Under the pieces are notes generated by a model. The model was not told the DNA's origin. It saw nothing but the letters and a program-made list of their open reading frames with translations, and made no database searches. Below, one piece after another: positions 12,187-23,400 of a stretch of 64,000 nt of DNA. Origin of the DNA: Trametes villosa (taxonomy: Eukaryota > Basidiomycota > Agaricomycetes > Polyporales > Polyporaceae); assembly GCA_002964805.2 (NCBI GenBank), contig PUDQ02000016.1, forward strand, positions 620,001-684,000, in the 5' to 3' direction. Both the position numbers and the translations under genes were made by a program. Position 1 is the first letter of the stretch. The number at the start of each line of letters is the position of its first letter.

Positions 12187-13769
12187 TTCTCTCCTCCGCT
12201 CTCGTGTCTTCACTTGCTCGTTCGCGGCGGCCAAGTACTGCGTTCATCTCGTGTGCAACGCTCACCCTCAGCTTCCAAAACCTTGTTCCTGATGCACTGC
12301 ACCCCTGTCCTTGGATGTCGCACGGCGCAACGATCCTCGGCACCTCTGCCTTCGCCTGACGACTCCCCATACACCTCGAGAATCTGGAAACCCGGTGGGC
12401 TACATAAAGAGATGCCTCTAGCGTCGAGGTAAGATAAGTACGGGTTAAACGTGTACCCTTTCGCGACCTTGAACGTCTGCGTCGCAGCCACTCCTGTTCA
12501 GCGATGTGCTTCGCTGTCTCGACTCTCCTGTACCCGCAGTTCTTCTAGATCTTGAGCCATCCTCACCTAGAGTGGCGGATCGATGACGGTACGAACTACG
12601 AGAGCTAATCCATACCATCCTCTAGTGCCTAGATGCACCACTGCCGCGTATTAAAACATGGGCACCAGGTGCACATTGCGCCATGTTGCAGTGTCGACGC
12701 CCCCGCGTCGCCTCTAGGCGCCATCCTCACATGGACCGTCCGACATGAATCCTCCTCCCTCAACGAGGTGCTCCTGCCTGGGAATTCCCTGATTCTAGAC
12801 GAAGCCCTGCATATGGCGCAGGTACGGCACGATTCTTTTGCGCGTATCACCCGTGATCTCATCCATGACGAATTTGCAGCCGTCATGTGAAGCTCCGGGC
12901 TATCGATTGCATGCCGTGCGCCCCGTAGTTTCTTACGCCCGCGGGGCAGGATGGTGCCTCGGCCTCGACCTCTCAGGCGCGTTCACCGCTATGACGATTT
13001 ACAGTATTCCAACTGCCCCTTGTCTGCGCACGTCCAGTCAACATTCAAGGGCAGCGACGGAGTCACGCCGTCTTGCTCAAGTACGACCACCCACTCGCAC
13101 ACCCTGCCGCCTTGCAGCTACGGCTTATCATATCACGCACCCCCTACTATCCCACACTCTATCCCCAGGCACCATCGCACCTAGGAGCAGGCTGTCTCCT
13201 CGCTTACGACTTATACACCACCGCGAGGGGCCCGTCGCACTCTGCCCACCGTATGACGCGCTTCGGAACGTCAATCTACACTCGTGTGCTCCCCTCATTT
13301 TAGCTTTATCCTCCATTTGTCTAGTACGTCTACCATGCACGTCCTACATCACGACGCTTGCGAGACGCATTCGAGGCCACTACGTCTCATGTCCTCTAGT
13401 ATCTCTCGCATCTTCACGTCTATGCGTACTGCCTCGTTCATCATCAACGACCGCCCGCCGACTGCGTCTCCCGACATAGTATTCCTACCACCCGTACAGC
13501 ATAAACACGATCTGAAGGCTCGCCCTGGCAATCATCTCCCGTCTTCGTCTGTCCAGCACGTGCACTCTTCTCAGCACTACTTTGGACTGCGATGTCCGCC
13601 TTGCGCTCTGTATATTCCCGCGACCTCAACCCATATTTAAAGGTGCATGGCGGAACACGCCGCTGCCCGGTAAGTGACCTCTGCACGCAGGCGTTGTGAA
13701 GCTCGAAGCCTTGTACTGACCTATCGTTTGGCAATCCAATCTAGTTCGCGTATTCTTCTCCCGTTCCAC

Positions 13770-14060
13770 GTCTGTGCAACCGCGCGAGCACTCTCGCAGC
13801 CGCTAATTCCCGCGTGCGAGAGTGCCGTGTTGGCCGTCCGAACAGAGCATCACTGGCAGTGCGACGCCGACGGGTACATACCCCACGACATGCTCTCACT
13901 TTCACTGGCTTCTCTGCTCTCCAGGACATCCAGAAGATACCATGATAGGACCTCTCTCTTCCGGAACCACTGGTCGTCGTGCAGTCTGGTCGAAGCCAGA
14001 CTACGTCCGGACGCGAGTCAGCTTCCCCACGGGCATATCAGGGAGCACCGCGGCTTGCAG
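13770..14060 (+). repeat. Diverged pyrimidine-rich dispersed repeat, copy 1
   Basis: Resembles 33005-33310 at moderate identity. Shared landmarks: a TTGGCCG-CCG word, a GACG-TGA/GGGTACATACCC-type word, then CATG followed by CTC-CTTTCACTGGCT, and later a CCGGAAC word. Both copies lie in strand-skewed non-genic DNA. Confidence 0.45.
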
Positions 14061-15708
14061 CCCGTCTTGCGCGTGCGTGCGCGAGGCCCGCCTCCTCGAT
14101 GGAACGCCGACACCGACACATTCACGACATCGAGTGGTAGTCATTTCTCTTCCCCTCAATCGCTCTCCACAGGGCTGACTTGGCACATTGTCAGATGCCC
14201 CTCGGGCAAACACGTACCCTGACTGTCCTTCCACGGATCTCCCAGGTCGATCGTCGCGGCTCTCGCATACTGGCGCGACGGATGCTCAGCGAGCGTCCCC
14301 AGTTGGAGAAGATCAGCATGATTGACTTGAGAGTTCCCCGTCAATGGAGAGCCCCAGGTGGGCCGGTGTGCGTACTGCTACTCGTGACCACGTCCTCCCG
14401 AGTTCCTGCCCTTTTCTCCTCGTCAGCTCCTCATCGGACTCGCGGTAGACCGCCTGCGGTCGCTACCAGTACCGTAGTTAGCCCTCCGTCAGGCATAACA
14501 CAACGAACCCTCGGTTGGCCATGCGCGAACGCCAGTGCTGAAATTCCACTCTGTGCTCGACTCCTTGCGCGCGCGCGTCACATCTTCCCATCTCGCCAAC
14601 CTTCCCGACATTTGGAAGCACGTTTGCATAAGCTAGGCGATGGCTCGCCGCATGGTCTTGTTCGCCAACGCTACCGTCAACACTGCAATTCAGTCTCTTT
14701 CCCTCACACGCCACATTCAAGGGGTACTACCCCTCGCACCCTGCAGAAAGGTGCGCCTACTCGATCAGGCTTCCCGCGGCCCGATGTGCGAAATCTAAAA
14801 TGCCTATCCGCTCCAACATCCTTTCACTGTTCTACTCACCGGCGTCCGCTGGAGTGGATGCTGTTGGGGTCGACAAGGCGGTGCACCCGGGGGACACAGA
14901 CGAGCCGAACGACATCACTTGCCCTAGGTGAGTAACGTTAGAGCAGACGTTGTGCGCGTTGATGCTGATGATTTCCAGGCTTGAGACCGCGTCAAGGAGG
15001 TCGTCGGGCAGTGATTTACCGTGAAGGTACATGTACAGGGCATATATCCACATGTATCTGTTCGCTGATGACGCGCCTGACCTTTCCCGCAGAGTACCAT
15101 CTGACGTGACAGGCATTGCACGTCCCGCAGACACGCTATAGCGCCACACCGACCGTCGTCGTCCCTCACCCCTGGCTCGTCATCCCCCCTCCCTTCCTTC
15201 GAGCCGCGGACGCAACACTTACCTGACTGTCCCGGCCCTGTTACAGCCTGTGTTTTACCATCATCTCGTCCCGCGCTCATCCCCCTCGCATACCCAAATC
15301 ACGCTCTCGAGCTTCCTTGCCCCTCACCCCGAAAATCCTGCCACCCGTCTTGCGTACTTACAACTTCCAGTCCCCCATGCTGTCTCGTCTCCTCTCATCC
15401 CTCATCTCATGGCCAACAACCCTTTCTGCGCATGTCTGGTCTTGTTACGCTCCCCTCGATCATCTTCGCCGCGGCGTATGCCGCTTGTACGTTCTGTAAA
15501 ACATAGATATCGATTGTGTTACTGAATTTAGTGAGTTCTCATCTCGTCCTGTGTGTCTCTTCCGAATAGACGACGATCAAGTTGGCGTGCAGCGGCTCGC
15601 ACTACGTGTTAAGACATAGATTTCCAACCGACACATGGACACGCGATGCCCCTCGTCCTGCTCGATCGGAAGTGTCGAGGCAGCTTAATTCATCCCCAGG
15701 CCCGTTAC

Positions 15709-15717
15709 AGTACGGAC
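15709..15717 (+). repeat. Left 9-bp target-site duplication
   Basis: AGTACGGAC, identical and in the same orientation as 17879-17887. The two copies sit immediately outside the inverted repeats, so they are read as the target duplication made at insertion. Confidence 0.9.
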
Positions 15718-15840
15718 TAGTCTCGTAACCAGCCGGTATAGATATATCGCTCCTTTTTGGGACAGAGACAGCGAGAAACGAGAAGGAGCGAAATCTATAC
15801 CGTCTGGTGGAAATCGGACAGGTGGGTAGGGGGTTGTCAC
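15718..15840 (+). repeat. Left terminal inverted repeat
   Basis: Pairs with 17755-17878. The outer 20 bp (TAGTCTCGTAACCAGCCGGT) and the inner block (CTATACCGTCTGGTGGAAAT, then GGACAGGTGGGTAGGGG, then GTTGTCAC) are nearly identical in both ends. The middle differs. In this copy it folds: GGTATAGAT and TCGCTCCTT pair with AAGGAGCGA and ATCTATACC around a loop containing GGGACAGAG. Confidence 0.9.
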
Positions 15841-16000
15841 GCCCACGTGGGCTGCGGAGCTTCGAAGCATTAGGCGCCGCTGGCAGAGCGCGTCCTCGAT
15901 CTCGGACGTCGACGCGTCTTCGACGCTCCGACCGCGACGCAGCATAGGTGTGCAGCTATGATTCTGAATATACGTTATTTCTCTCCTCTCCTCTCCTCCA

Positions 16001-16792
16001 ATGCCTGCGGACGACATGCCAGGACTGCCTTCCCACCCTCAAGTCGACGAGAACGAGCTTGACGAGCCTGACCTCGGCGAGGGCGCCGAGGAGGAAGACC
16101 ACGACGACGATCCCGTCATCCCTGAAAACGTCGACAATCGTTCAGGTATTCCACCGCACACTGGAGAATCCCCGCATCGAAATCGTACGAAATCTTACAG
16201 GGCCTTTCACGCTGCGCAATCTGGCAAGACTCTGGCAACTGCTGCGCGCGCAATACTCGGCTATATGCGCGAGCTAAGGGTCGACTTGCCGCTACTGCTC
16301 TGGGCGATTAGCTACAACTTGGATGAACTGGTCGACGACGAACTTGCGAAGTTTGAACGAACTGCGCTGCTGTCTAGTGCTGAGCTTCCCTCGCTTCTCA
16401 GGACGTGGTACCGGCCGCCGCGCGGTCATAGCCGGGGAGTGCGAAGCAAGGGTGCCCGCGAAGCCCTCGATGCGTTTGCGCTGGACACGGTGGTTACAGT
16501 TACGCGGCGCGAGATGATTCGCGTAGGCACATACATGCGCTCGCTACCGTCAGAGTTGTCGGCCGAGAGCCTGCTTTCCCTCAAGATCCCGGAGATGAAG
16601 CAAGGCGTACAGACTCGCGCCCCCACGCTATGGTCCCTACTCCGTCAATGTTCTTGGACGTCTCGTCAGGAAAAGCGGAATACGCTCAAGGACCCGGACG
16701 CGGTAAGCTACACAACACCAATTTCAGGAGTATATACATATTTACCCCGGCGGCGCTTTAGACGGCTTACGGACCCCGAGGTAACTACGTAG
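16001..16792 (+). CDS. DUF6589-like protein, C-terminally truncated
   Basis: Starts MPADDMPGLPSHPQ about 160 bp inside the left TIR. The first 45 residues are acidic and disordered. The rest is helical, with LLLWAISYNLDELVDDE, FERTALLSS, LRTWYRPPRG, a segment ending RTYM-like LPSEL and then TRAPTLWSLLRQCSWTSRQ followed by RNTLKDPDA. From memory this order of motifs matches the N-terminal third of the DUF6589 family, which is strongly expanded in Agaricomycetes and whose role is unknown. After KDPDA the reading frame runs into unrelated sequence (possible splice donor GTAAGC at that point) and stops. The last 51 bp overlap the end of the opposing helicase ORF, consistent with a deletion junction. 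Confidence 0.65.
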   Translation: MPADDMPGLPSHPQVDENELDEPDLGEGAEEEDHDDDPVIPENVDNRSGIPPHTGESPHRNRTKSYRAFHAAQSGKTLATAARAILGYMRELRVDLPLLLWAISYNLDELVDDELAKFERTALLSSAELPSLLRTWYRPPRGHSRGVRSKGAREALDAFALDTVVTVTRREMIRVGTYMRSLPSELSAESLLSLKIPEMKQGVQTRAPTLWSLLRQCSWTSRQEKRNTLKDPDAVSYTTPISGVYTYLPRRRFRRLTDPEVTT

Positions 16793-17590
16793 TTCCACCA
16801 ACTGCGAGTACTTCTTCCTGAAGTGATCCCCCCACTGGGAGATGCAGTGCGCCTCGTCGATGACGACATACAGGACGTCTCGCATGAAATCTGGGGAATG
16901 GACGAGACGCGAGAAGCGTTCGTGCTCGAGACACATCTCGGGTGAAGTGACGAGCACTCGGAATCCCCTGGAAGTGATGCCCTGCGGAATGTCTAGCTCG
17001 TACGGCTTCTTCGAGTGATATGGGAAGTTGAAGGTGGACATACCTCGTGTAGTTCTGTATTATAATCCTCGCCGTTCACTGCGGCTGCTGTAAGACCCAT
17101 TGCGCGAAATCTGCGAGCCTGTGAATATACGGAAGTGATTGTTACAGGACGCCAACTGTGCGAGTTTTCCACTACTGCATACCTGGTCCCGCTCGAGTTC
17201 GTTGAGCGGCGAGATGATGATGACCATCTTCTTACCCCCTCCGTCCAGGAAGAGGGACATAACAAACGGAAGCGTTTTGCCCGCACCCGTGCCGGCGATC
17301 AGACAGACGTCCAGCCCTAGATGGAGCGCTTCCGCGACGTCGACCTGCCACTCATAGGGGTCCCGTCCCCTAAACGCTTGAGAGAAGGTTTCTTGGAGGC
17401 GCGTTCTTGTCACGCCCGAGTCATATCTATGCACCCTCCCGGCGTCCGCGCGAGCGGCTTCTAGCAGCTGCAAGGAGCGGGACTCGCGTTGCGCATGTGT
17501 GCTACTGGCAGTCGCAGTCGGGCCGGACCACTGCGCTCTTGTAGTATCCAGAGGAGCGGGCGGGTTTGAGGGAGCGTCGAGGGGGTCCAT
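16742..17590 (-). CDS. RecQ-like DEAH helicase, C-terminally truncated
   Basis: Three exons: 17590-17183, 17118-17044 and 16981-16742, with GT-AG introns of 64 and 62 bp. The start MDPLDAPSNPP lies inside the right half of the element. Helicase motifs in order: a Q-motif-like DPYEWQVDVAEAL, Walker A AGTGAGKTLPF, SPLNELERDQ, TSPEMCLEH, and motif II VIDEAHCISQWG. The DEAH form followed by CISQWG is the RecQ signature. The ORF ends 30 residues later at LRSYLG plus a short unrelated tail, so motifs III to VI, the second RecA-like domain and the RQC region are missing. An ATPase this short should be inactive as a helicase. Similar truncated RecQ-like ORFs are common in Agaricomycete genomes. Confidence 0.85.
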
Positions 17591-17754
17591 AGCGGCAAGA
17601 ACAAACAGGTAAAATATATATATGCATCTTTGAATAGCGCAAAAGACAAGCAGGAAGGTAGACGACCTAAAGCGCGAGTCGTGGTAGCTCTCAGCAGATT
17701 CGTCGAATGTCAAGTGCCAAAGCGCCGGCGTTCAGCTGTCCATGTGTGACAGGT

Positions 17755-17878
17755 GTGACAACCCCCTACCCACCTGTCCTATTTCCACCAGACGGTATAG
17801 GTGGGTCTCTGCGCGGTTTCCTCTGTCCCGTTTTGGTAAAAACCGCGCGACCCCCTAGACCGGCTGGTTACGAGACTA
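17755..17878 (-). repeat. Right terminal inverted repeat
   Basis: Inverted copy of 15718-15840. Its central part also folds into a hairpin, but with a different stem: GCGCGGTTT pairs with AAACCGCGC, preceded by GGTATAGG-GGGTC pairing with GACCCCCTAGACC. The loop again contains CTCTGTCCC, the complement of GGGACAGAG. Confidence 0.9.
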
Positions 17879-17887
17879 AGTACGGAC
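17879..17887 (+). repeat. Right 9-bp target-site duplication
   Basis: AGTACGGAC, identical to 15709-15717. Confidence 0.9.
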
Positions 17888-18375
17888 CTAGTGGTGGACG
17901 AAAGCAAACGTCGGCGACGCGCAACAACAACCGCACTGGGCAAATGCGCGAGTGGCAGAGGTCAGCTGACCGCGTCTGGCGAGGGTAGCGTGAAGCGCCG
18001 GTGACGCGTCGTGCGCGTCAGCGTTCCCCACCCAACTCTCCTCTACTCTCTTCTCGCCACAACTCCAATCAGCCTCACCATGGCCGTCCTTATACAGCCT
18101 GAATGCGCCCCTGTACACTCTCAGTGACCCGCGTGCGTCACCGCGACGCGCATCTCTGACGGTGAGCGAACGTAATATTGCCCGGCCGGCGGGGTGCCAC
18201 GGTGCAGCTCACGAAAAGGAAGATGCTCCCTCCTCGTTTGGCGGCGGGATAGCGTAAGGCCGCGGCGGGGTGGCTACCCACGAGAACGTCTGCCCAGCAC
18301 TCGTTGACGGTTGGCAAACTACGCTCGATCGGAGACCCCTGGGTATCGTCATCGACCCACCCGTCGTCCCCCGCC

Positions 18376-18382
18376 TATAAAG
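18376..18382 (+). promoter_or_regulatory. TATA box of the NmrA-like gene
   Basis: TATAAAG lies 85 bp upstream of the ATG at 18461, followed by a pyrimidine-rich leader typical of strongly expressed fungal genes. The element at 15718-17878 ends about 500 bp upstream, so the proximal promoter looks undisturbed. Confidence 0.55.
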
Positions 18383-18460
18383 CTCACCGACCTCCATTCC
18401 CCGCTGCCAAGCCTCCTCTTCCTCATTTCCCTACCAGCCTTGCACGATTTTCTGATCTCA

Positions 18461-19991
18461 ATGGCTCCGAAGCGCACAAGCAACGGCGACGCCAAGTCCG
18501 GCTCCAGCGGCGGCACACAGAAGTCTTCGCGCAAGATCCTCGTCACCGCCGGCGAGGGCCAGACAGGGCGGCTCATCATCGAGCTGCTCACGACCGACGA
18601 CACCTACGCGAGCAAGTACGCCCAGCTCACCGCCCTCGTCTTCTCCGAGCAGGCAAAGTCCGCCCTGGAGGAATTTGAGAGCGTGAAGACGATCGTGTAC
18701 GACCCGCAGGGCACAGAGGCGCTCACGGCCGCGATGTTCGCCGTCGACACATGTCTGCTCATCCCGCCCGCGCGCAAGGTACGTCCGAACTTCACCGTCT
18801 TCTGCACTGAACGCTGACTCTCTGACTGACTCTTCATTCGATTGCACAGGACAAGGCCAAAATCACCCGCACCCTCCTCGACGCCGCCAAGCAGGCGCAG
18901 ACCGTCCAGAACCTCGTCTTCCTCTCCAGCGCAGGGGCAGACTACGCCGAGCGTGACGCCCAGCCGCGCCTGCGCGAGTTCATCGACCTCGAGGCGCTCG
19001 CCCTCGCGCCCAAAGGCCTAACCTCCACGGGCGACACCGGCCACTCGCCCTGCGTGATCCGCGCGGGCTTCTATGCGGAGAACCTGCTGCTGTACTCGAA
19101 GCAGGCACAGGGCGAGGGCAAGCTGCCCCTACCGATCGGGGAAGACCACAAGTTCGCGCCGATTGCGCTGGGGGACGTCGCGCAGCTCGTGGCGTATGTG
19201 ATCACGAGCGAGGGGCCGCATGGGCTGGCGGACGATGTGAGGAGCCAGATGATCGTGGCGACGGGTACGTGTATGCGGATGTGTGCGCGTATGTGGTATG
19301 CTAATCGAGATTCGTAGGTCCGCAACTGACTGCGGGGCCTGAGCTCGCTGTTGCGGCGTCCCAGGCGCTGGGCGCGAAGATGGAGTTTGAGAGTATCGAC
19401 GAGTATGTCCCTCCCATCCGTCCCCCCTCGTGTCGCTAACGCCGTCCTCCTACCATCATAGAAAGACCGCGAAGAAGATCCTCAGCTCCGAGCAGGGAGA
19501 GGAAGTTGACGAAGGTGCGTCTTCCCCCTCTCGTCTTTGGCGCGCGTTCACTGACGATGACCTAGCCGAGCGCGAGTACTTACTCGAGTACTACTCGCTC
19601 GTGCGCGCGGGAAAGACGAACTACACCGCGACGACGGCGATGCTCGCATTCTTCGGGCATCGCGGCCAGGAGCCGACCGAGTTCTTCCAGACCTACTCTG
19701 TAAGTCGCCCTCCCGCCTCTTCGATCTAGGCGTAGGCACTTGCTGACTGAAATATTGGCTCAGGCGGAGTTCAAGCCGAAAAAACGGCGGACGACAAAGA
19801 ACGACAGCGCCTCATCGGAGGGCACAGCTCACCAAAAAACGACAGGCACAGGCACGTCTACGCGCGGGAAGGCCGCTGCAGCAGCAAACGAGGACGCGCA
19901 GGACGATGTCGACATGGACGCGGACGCGGACGTGGGCGACGACGGCGCGGTGCCGGAGAGGGGCCGGCGGACGGTCACGAAGGGCTTGTGA
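18461..19991 (+). CDS. NmrA-like NAD(P)-binding Rossmann protein
   Basis: Six exons: 18461-18778, 18850-19264, 19318-19402, 19462-19514, 19566-19699 and 19764-19991. All introns are GT-AG and the frame holds, giving 410 residues. After a Ser/Gly-rich start, ILVTAGEGQTGRLIIELL is the glycine-rich dinucleotide-binding turn of atypical short-chain dehydrogenases. LVFLSSAGAD, VIRAGFYAENLL and FAPIALGDVAQLVAYVI fit NmrA-like proteins, which act as redox-sensing regulators or oxidoreductases. The residue usually acting as catalytic Tyr is not obvious, as in regulatory NmrA members. The last exon is unusual: a Lys/Arg patch (KPKKRR) followed by a Thr/Ser and Asp-rich tail of about 60 residues, suggesting nuclear location. 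ATG context and the TATA box support this start. Confidence 0.85.
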
Positions 19992-20422
19992 GGGACACCC
20001 TCGTCTACTTTGTCTACGTTGTGTTGAGTGGCGCATGAGATGATGCGCGCGCATGGGTGCCACTCAAGCGCTCACGCATCATAGCTGGTTCGCGCAGGAC
20101 TGTGATGTAATATATTGTGTATTTTTACTGTATAAGATCGCGCTCGGTCGGTCACTCGATACTCTGGGGCATGAAGCCGTCTTCCTCACGTCGGGTTCGC
20201 CCTGACCCAACCAAGAGACGCGGCGGGAAGGAACGAAGCTCTTCGGAGAGCTAGACTCAAAACCAGGCTGTGTCACCGCACTCACTCCTCGGTCCGAGGC
20301 TGTAAGCGCCCGATGCGCAGTACTTTTGCGATTATACGCTCCGCGCGCTCTTTGCCTCCGTACTCGTCCCCGGCATACCCACATACCACCCCATACCACA
20401 TATTTTCGTAACAATCGACACC
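19992..20422. other. Intergenic region between two plus-strand genes
   Basis: 431 bp holding the 3' end of the NmrA-like gene and the presumed promoter of the transcription factor gene. No ORF or motif of note. Confidence 0.5.
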
Positions 20423-23400
20423 ATGTCTTCCGCTGACGAAGATGGCCCCACGGACGCTCGGCGAGGCGAGGCGAAGAGGCGCAAGGTGCTGCAGCGCGCC
20501 TGCGACTACTGCCGACGCAAAAAGAGTATGCATGATCCCGTGTTCGTGCTCACTCAAGCGCCCCGTCACTGACTTGAACTCTGTAGTCAAATGTAAGCCG
20601 GCTCATCGCATGCATGGCGGCAGTAATACCCTATAGACCGCGCGTGGGCGTCTCTCCGAGACACTCTAGGCCCCTGTCCTGACAAGGCTATGTGCATTGG
20701 GACGTACCCGTAGGATGGTGTTAAGAGCGTCATCTTCTATAATGACGGCTCAATTACTACGGATATTGATGCTGATTCCAATCATCGTCAGGCGACGGCC
20801 CGCGGATGCCCAACAAGCGTTGCTCAAAATGTGTTTCGCTTCGCGCCGAATGCACATACATTGAACCGTTCAATGTGGGTCAGGCTCACGTAGCATGCTG
20901 TGATCTCATAGGCACTCACTACGCTTTCCCGCAGAAACCCCGCTATCCTGAGAGGTGGGATGTTCCGTGAATCGCTCTCACGGAGATCTTATGCATCACG
21001 GTTGCATCCGCAGCTACGTGGAGAACCTAGAACGCCGCTTACAGCGGATGGAAGAAGTCCTCAGCAAGGTACAAGCATGCTGCGTTTGACACTTGACGAG
21101 CGAGATATTGATGTGCATATAGCTGAACCCTGACGCCGAGGTGCTCCAGACGCTCGGCGGCGAGGCTGAACGCGACTTCTCGCACAAGTCAACATCTGTG
21201 AATGCACCTACACCAAGTTCAGCTGCGTCACCGTCTTCCCTAAGTGTCCCTCCTGTCTCCATCGCCTCTTCCTGCCCCGAATCCGTGGACGACGAGAACG
21301 AGTTCAGCGACCACGACGAGGTGATGCGCAAGGAGATAGTCAACGGCATGTCCAGATTGACTCTGCAACCCGCCGGCCTGCGATATCACGGCAAGTCGAG
21401 CGGCTGGGTGTTCATACAGGCTACAGAGAGCTTTCGTCAAGAATACCTCCGTGAAACGGTGCCAGCGTCCGGGTCACCTAAATTCATCTACGACGGCAAA
21501 CCGGGCGGGAAGACGTATGAGAGTCAGCCCGTACGTATACGAGTTTTTTATGTCAGATTCTAGGTTTTCCTGACGTGCGATTGCTCGCCAGTGGATCGAG
21601 CGCCCGCCCCAATGGCGCCTCCTATCCCCAGAAGACTTCCCTCCAGCCGACCTCATGAACTCGCTCGTGAAGAAGTATTTCCGGCACGAGAACGACTTCG
21701 CCCCCCTGCTGCACGAGCCGAGTTTCCTCCAGAATATCAATGAAGGGCTACACCTGCATGTCCCGGGATTTGGCGCGACCGTCCTCCTCGCGTGCGCGCT
21801 CGGCGCGCGGCATAGCTCCGATCGGCGTGTCTTGCTTCCCGGCACGGACATGTGGCAATCGGCGGGCTGGAAGTGGTTCCAGAAAGTGGACGAGATGCAC
21901 AAGTCCATGTTGGCCCCAGTGCACGTATACGACGTCCAGATATGCGCGGTACGGTTTTTTTCACGGTTCTTCCGGTCCAGTTCCTGACGACCACACTATA
22001 TACTTGCGCAGTTGGCGACGATGTATGCGTATACAACCACCCTGCCGCACTGCGGCTGGATTACGGTCGGTTTGGGACTCCGGAGGGCCATGGACGTGGG
22101 CTCCCATCGCAAGAGCATGTACAAGGTCAAGCCCACTATGGATGACGAGCTGTGGCGACGCGCGTTCTGGTTAGCCCCTTCCTTGCTCCGGGAGTAGTTA
22201 TGCTAAACAGGATAACAGGGCACTTCTTGCATGGGACTCCACCTATAGCTATGGCCTTGGACGACCTCCCTGTATCCATGAGGAAGAGTAAGACAGAATA
22301 TCCTGCGCGTTGCGCAGCTACTCATGCCGCATCCCTCCAGGTACGACGTTACCCTTCCGACAGAGTGCGACGACGAGTATTGGGTTAACGAAGACACCGA
22401 CTTGGCGTTCAAGCAGCCGCCTAGAAAGCCATCTAAGGTCACCTTCTGGATCCTCTCCCTACGACTTTGGAAGATCGTTGCCTATGTGACAAGGACCATC
22501 GTGCGTAGTTCCAACGGCGAGGCTCACCTCCAGACTTGGACGGATAGGGCTAACTACATCGGCCTCGCCAGTTCTCTATACGGAAATCAAGAGTGCACAT
22601 GAACGACGGGGACCAGCAGTGGGAGGATCGCATCGTGGCAGAGCTCGATTCAGAACTCAATAGATGGGCCGATTCGGTGCCAGAGCACCGTCAGTATCTT
22701 CCGCCTATTCCCTAGTTCAACGCTGACGCCGCATGCCACAGTGAGATGGGATCCGCAGCGCGAAGACGGGCTCTGGCTGCGGCAGTCTGCCACGCTCCGC
22801 GCGCTTTTCTATCAGGTCCAGCTCACGGTTCACCGCTCGTCCATCACCTCGCGGCGCGGCTCCCCGCAGTCTCTAGCATCGCTCATCATCTGCACAAATG
22901 CGGCCCGATCTTGCCTGAAGGTGCTCGATGAGCTCAACCAGCGCATAGGCACGCCTCTCGCACGGAATTCGGTGAGCGAACACCGTCATCGAGTGTCTAG
23001 CACGAGGGGCTAATCGGTGCGACAGGGGGTGTTGTTCAGCGCGGGCATCGTGCTGCTCATCAGCATGTGGGGCCAGAAGCGGTCAGGCCGCGATTCTGGT
23101 GCGCACCGAGACGAGGAGTATATCCGAAAAGCGATCAAGATGCTGAATTCAATCGAGCGGCAGTACGTATACTACTAGTACAGTCTTGGTGGGTTCACGA
23201 TACTAACCAATTGCCCATTCACTAGGGCCAATGTGTCATCGACTCTGGGGTGCGTCTGACCCGATAGCAGCTGTAACATCGCTCACCTTGCGTTCTCTAT
23301 AGCGACATGCTGCAGAGTTTTATGACTGTCAATCTGCACCGACAGCCGCAACAGGGGCCTCGCGAAGAAGAGGACTCTCGAAGCGAGTCTGAGAAGAGCC

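Larger units (their letters stand above)
9952..15708. other. Gene-poor, repeat-rich stretch
   Basis: No complete gene is supported. From about 12,900 to 15,500 the plus strand is pyrimidine-rich, producing long but compositionally skewed ORFs (Ser/Thr/Pro/Arg on plus, Gly/Arg/Ala on minus). Two dispersed repeats start here, at 12071-12186 and 13770-14060, each with a diverged partner near 30.3 and 33.1 kb. A minus-strand ORF at 12491-12210 (start MAATQTFKVAKGYTF) has protein-like composition but no visible neighbouring exons or known domain. A TATA-like GTATAAAAG at about 10,410 has no obvious gene after it. Confidence 0.45.
15718..17878. mobile_element. 2,161-bp TIR DNA transposon, MULE-like
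   Basis: Bounded by inverted repeats of 123 and 124 bp that begin TAGTCTCGTAACCAGCC and flanked by a perfect 9-bp direct repeat. Long TIRs with a 9-bp duplication are typical of Mutator-like elements. Inside are two convergent genes, each starting near one TIR and each losing its C-terminal part in the middle (about 16,735-16,795): a DUF6589-like gene on plus and a RecQ-like helicase on minus. No recognised transposase catalytic domain is present, so the element is probably non-autonomous, either an internal-deletion derivative or a gene-capturing Pack-MULE type. The perfect target duplication argues for recent insertion. Confidence 0.85.

Noticed and set aside
12838..15500. Many 100-250 residue ORFs on plus
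   Set aside because: Product of strand-biased pyrimidine-rich repeats; they are Ser/Thr/Pro/Arg-rich in all frames with no domain.
15718..17878. Helitron or subtelomeric RecQ (TLH) interpretation of the helicase gene
   Set aside because: TIRs and a 9-bp target duplication exclude a Helitron; no telomeric repeats are in the window and the gene is truncated within a TIR element.
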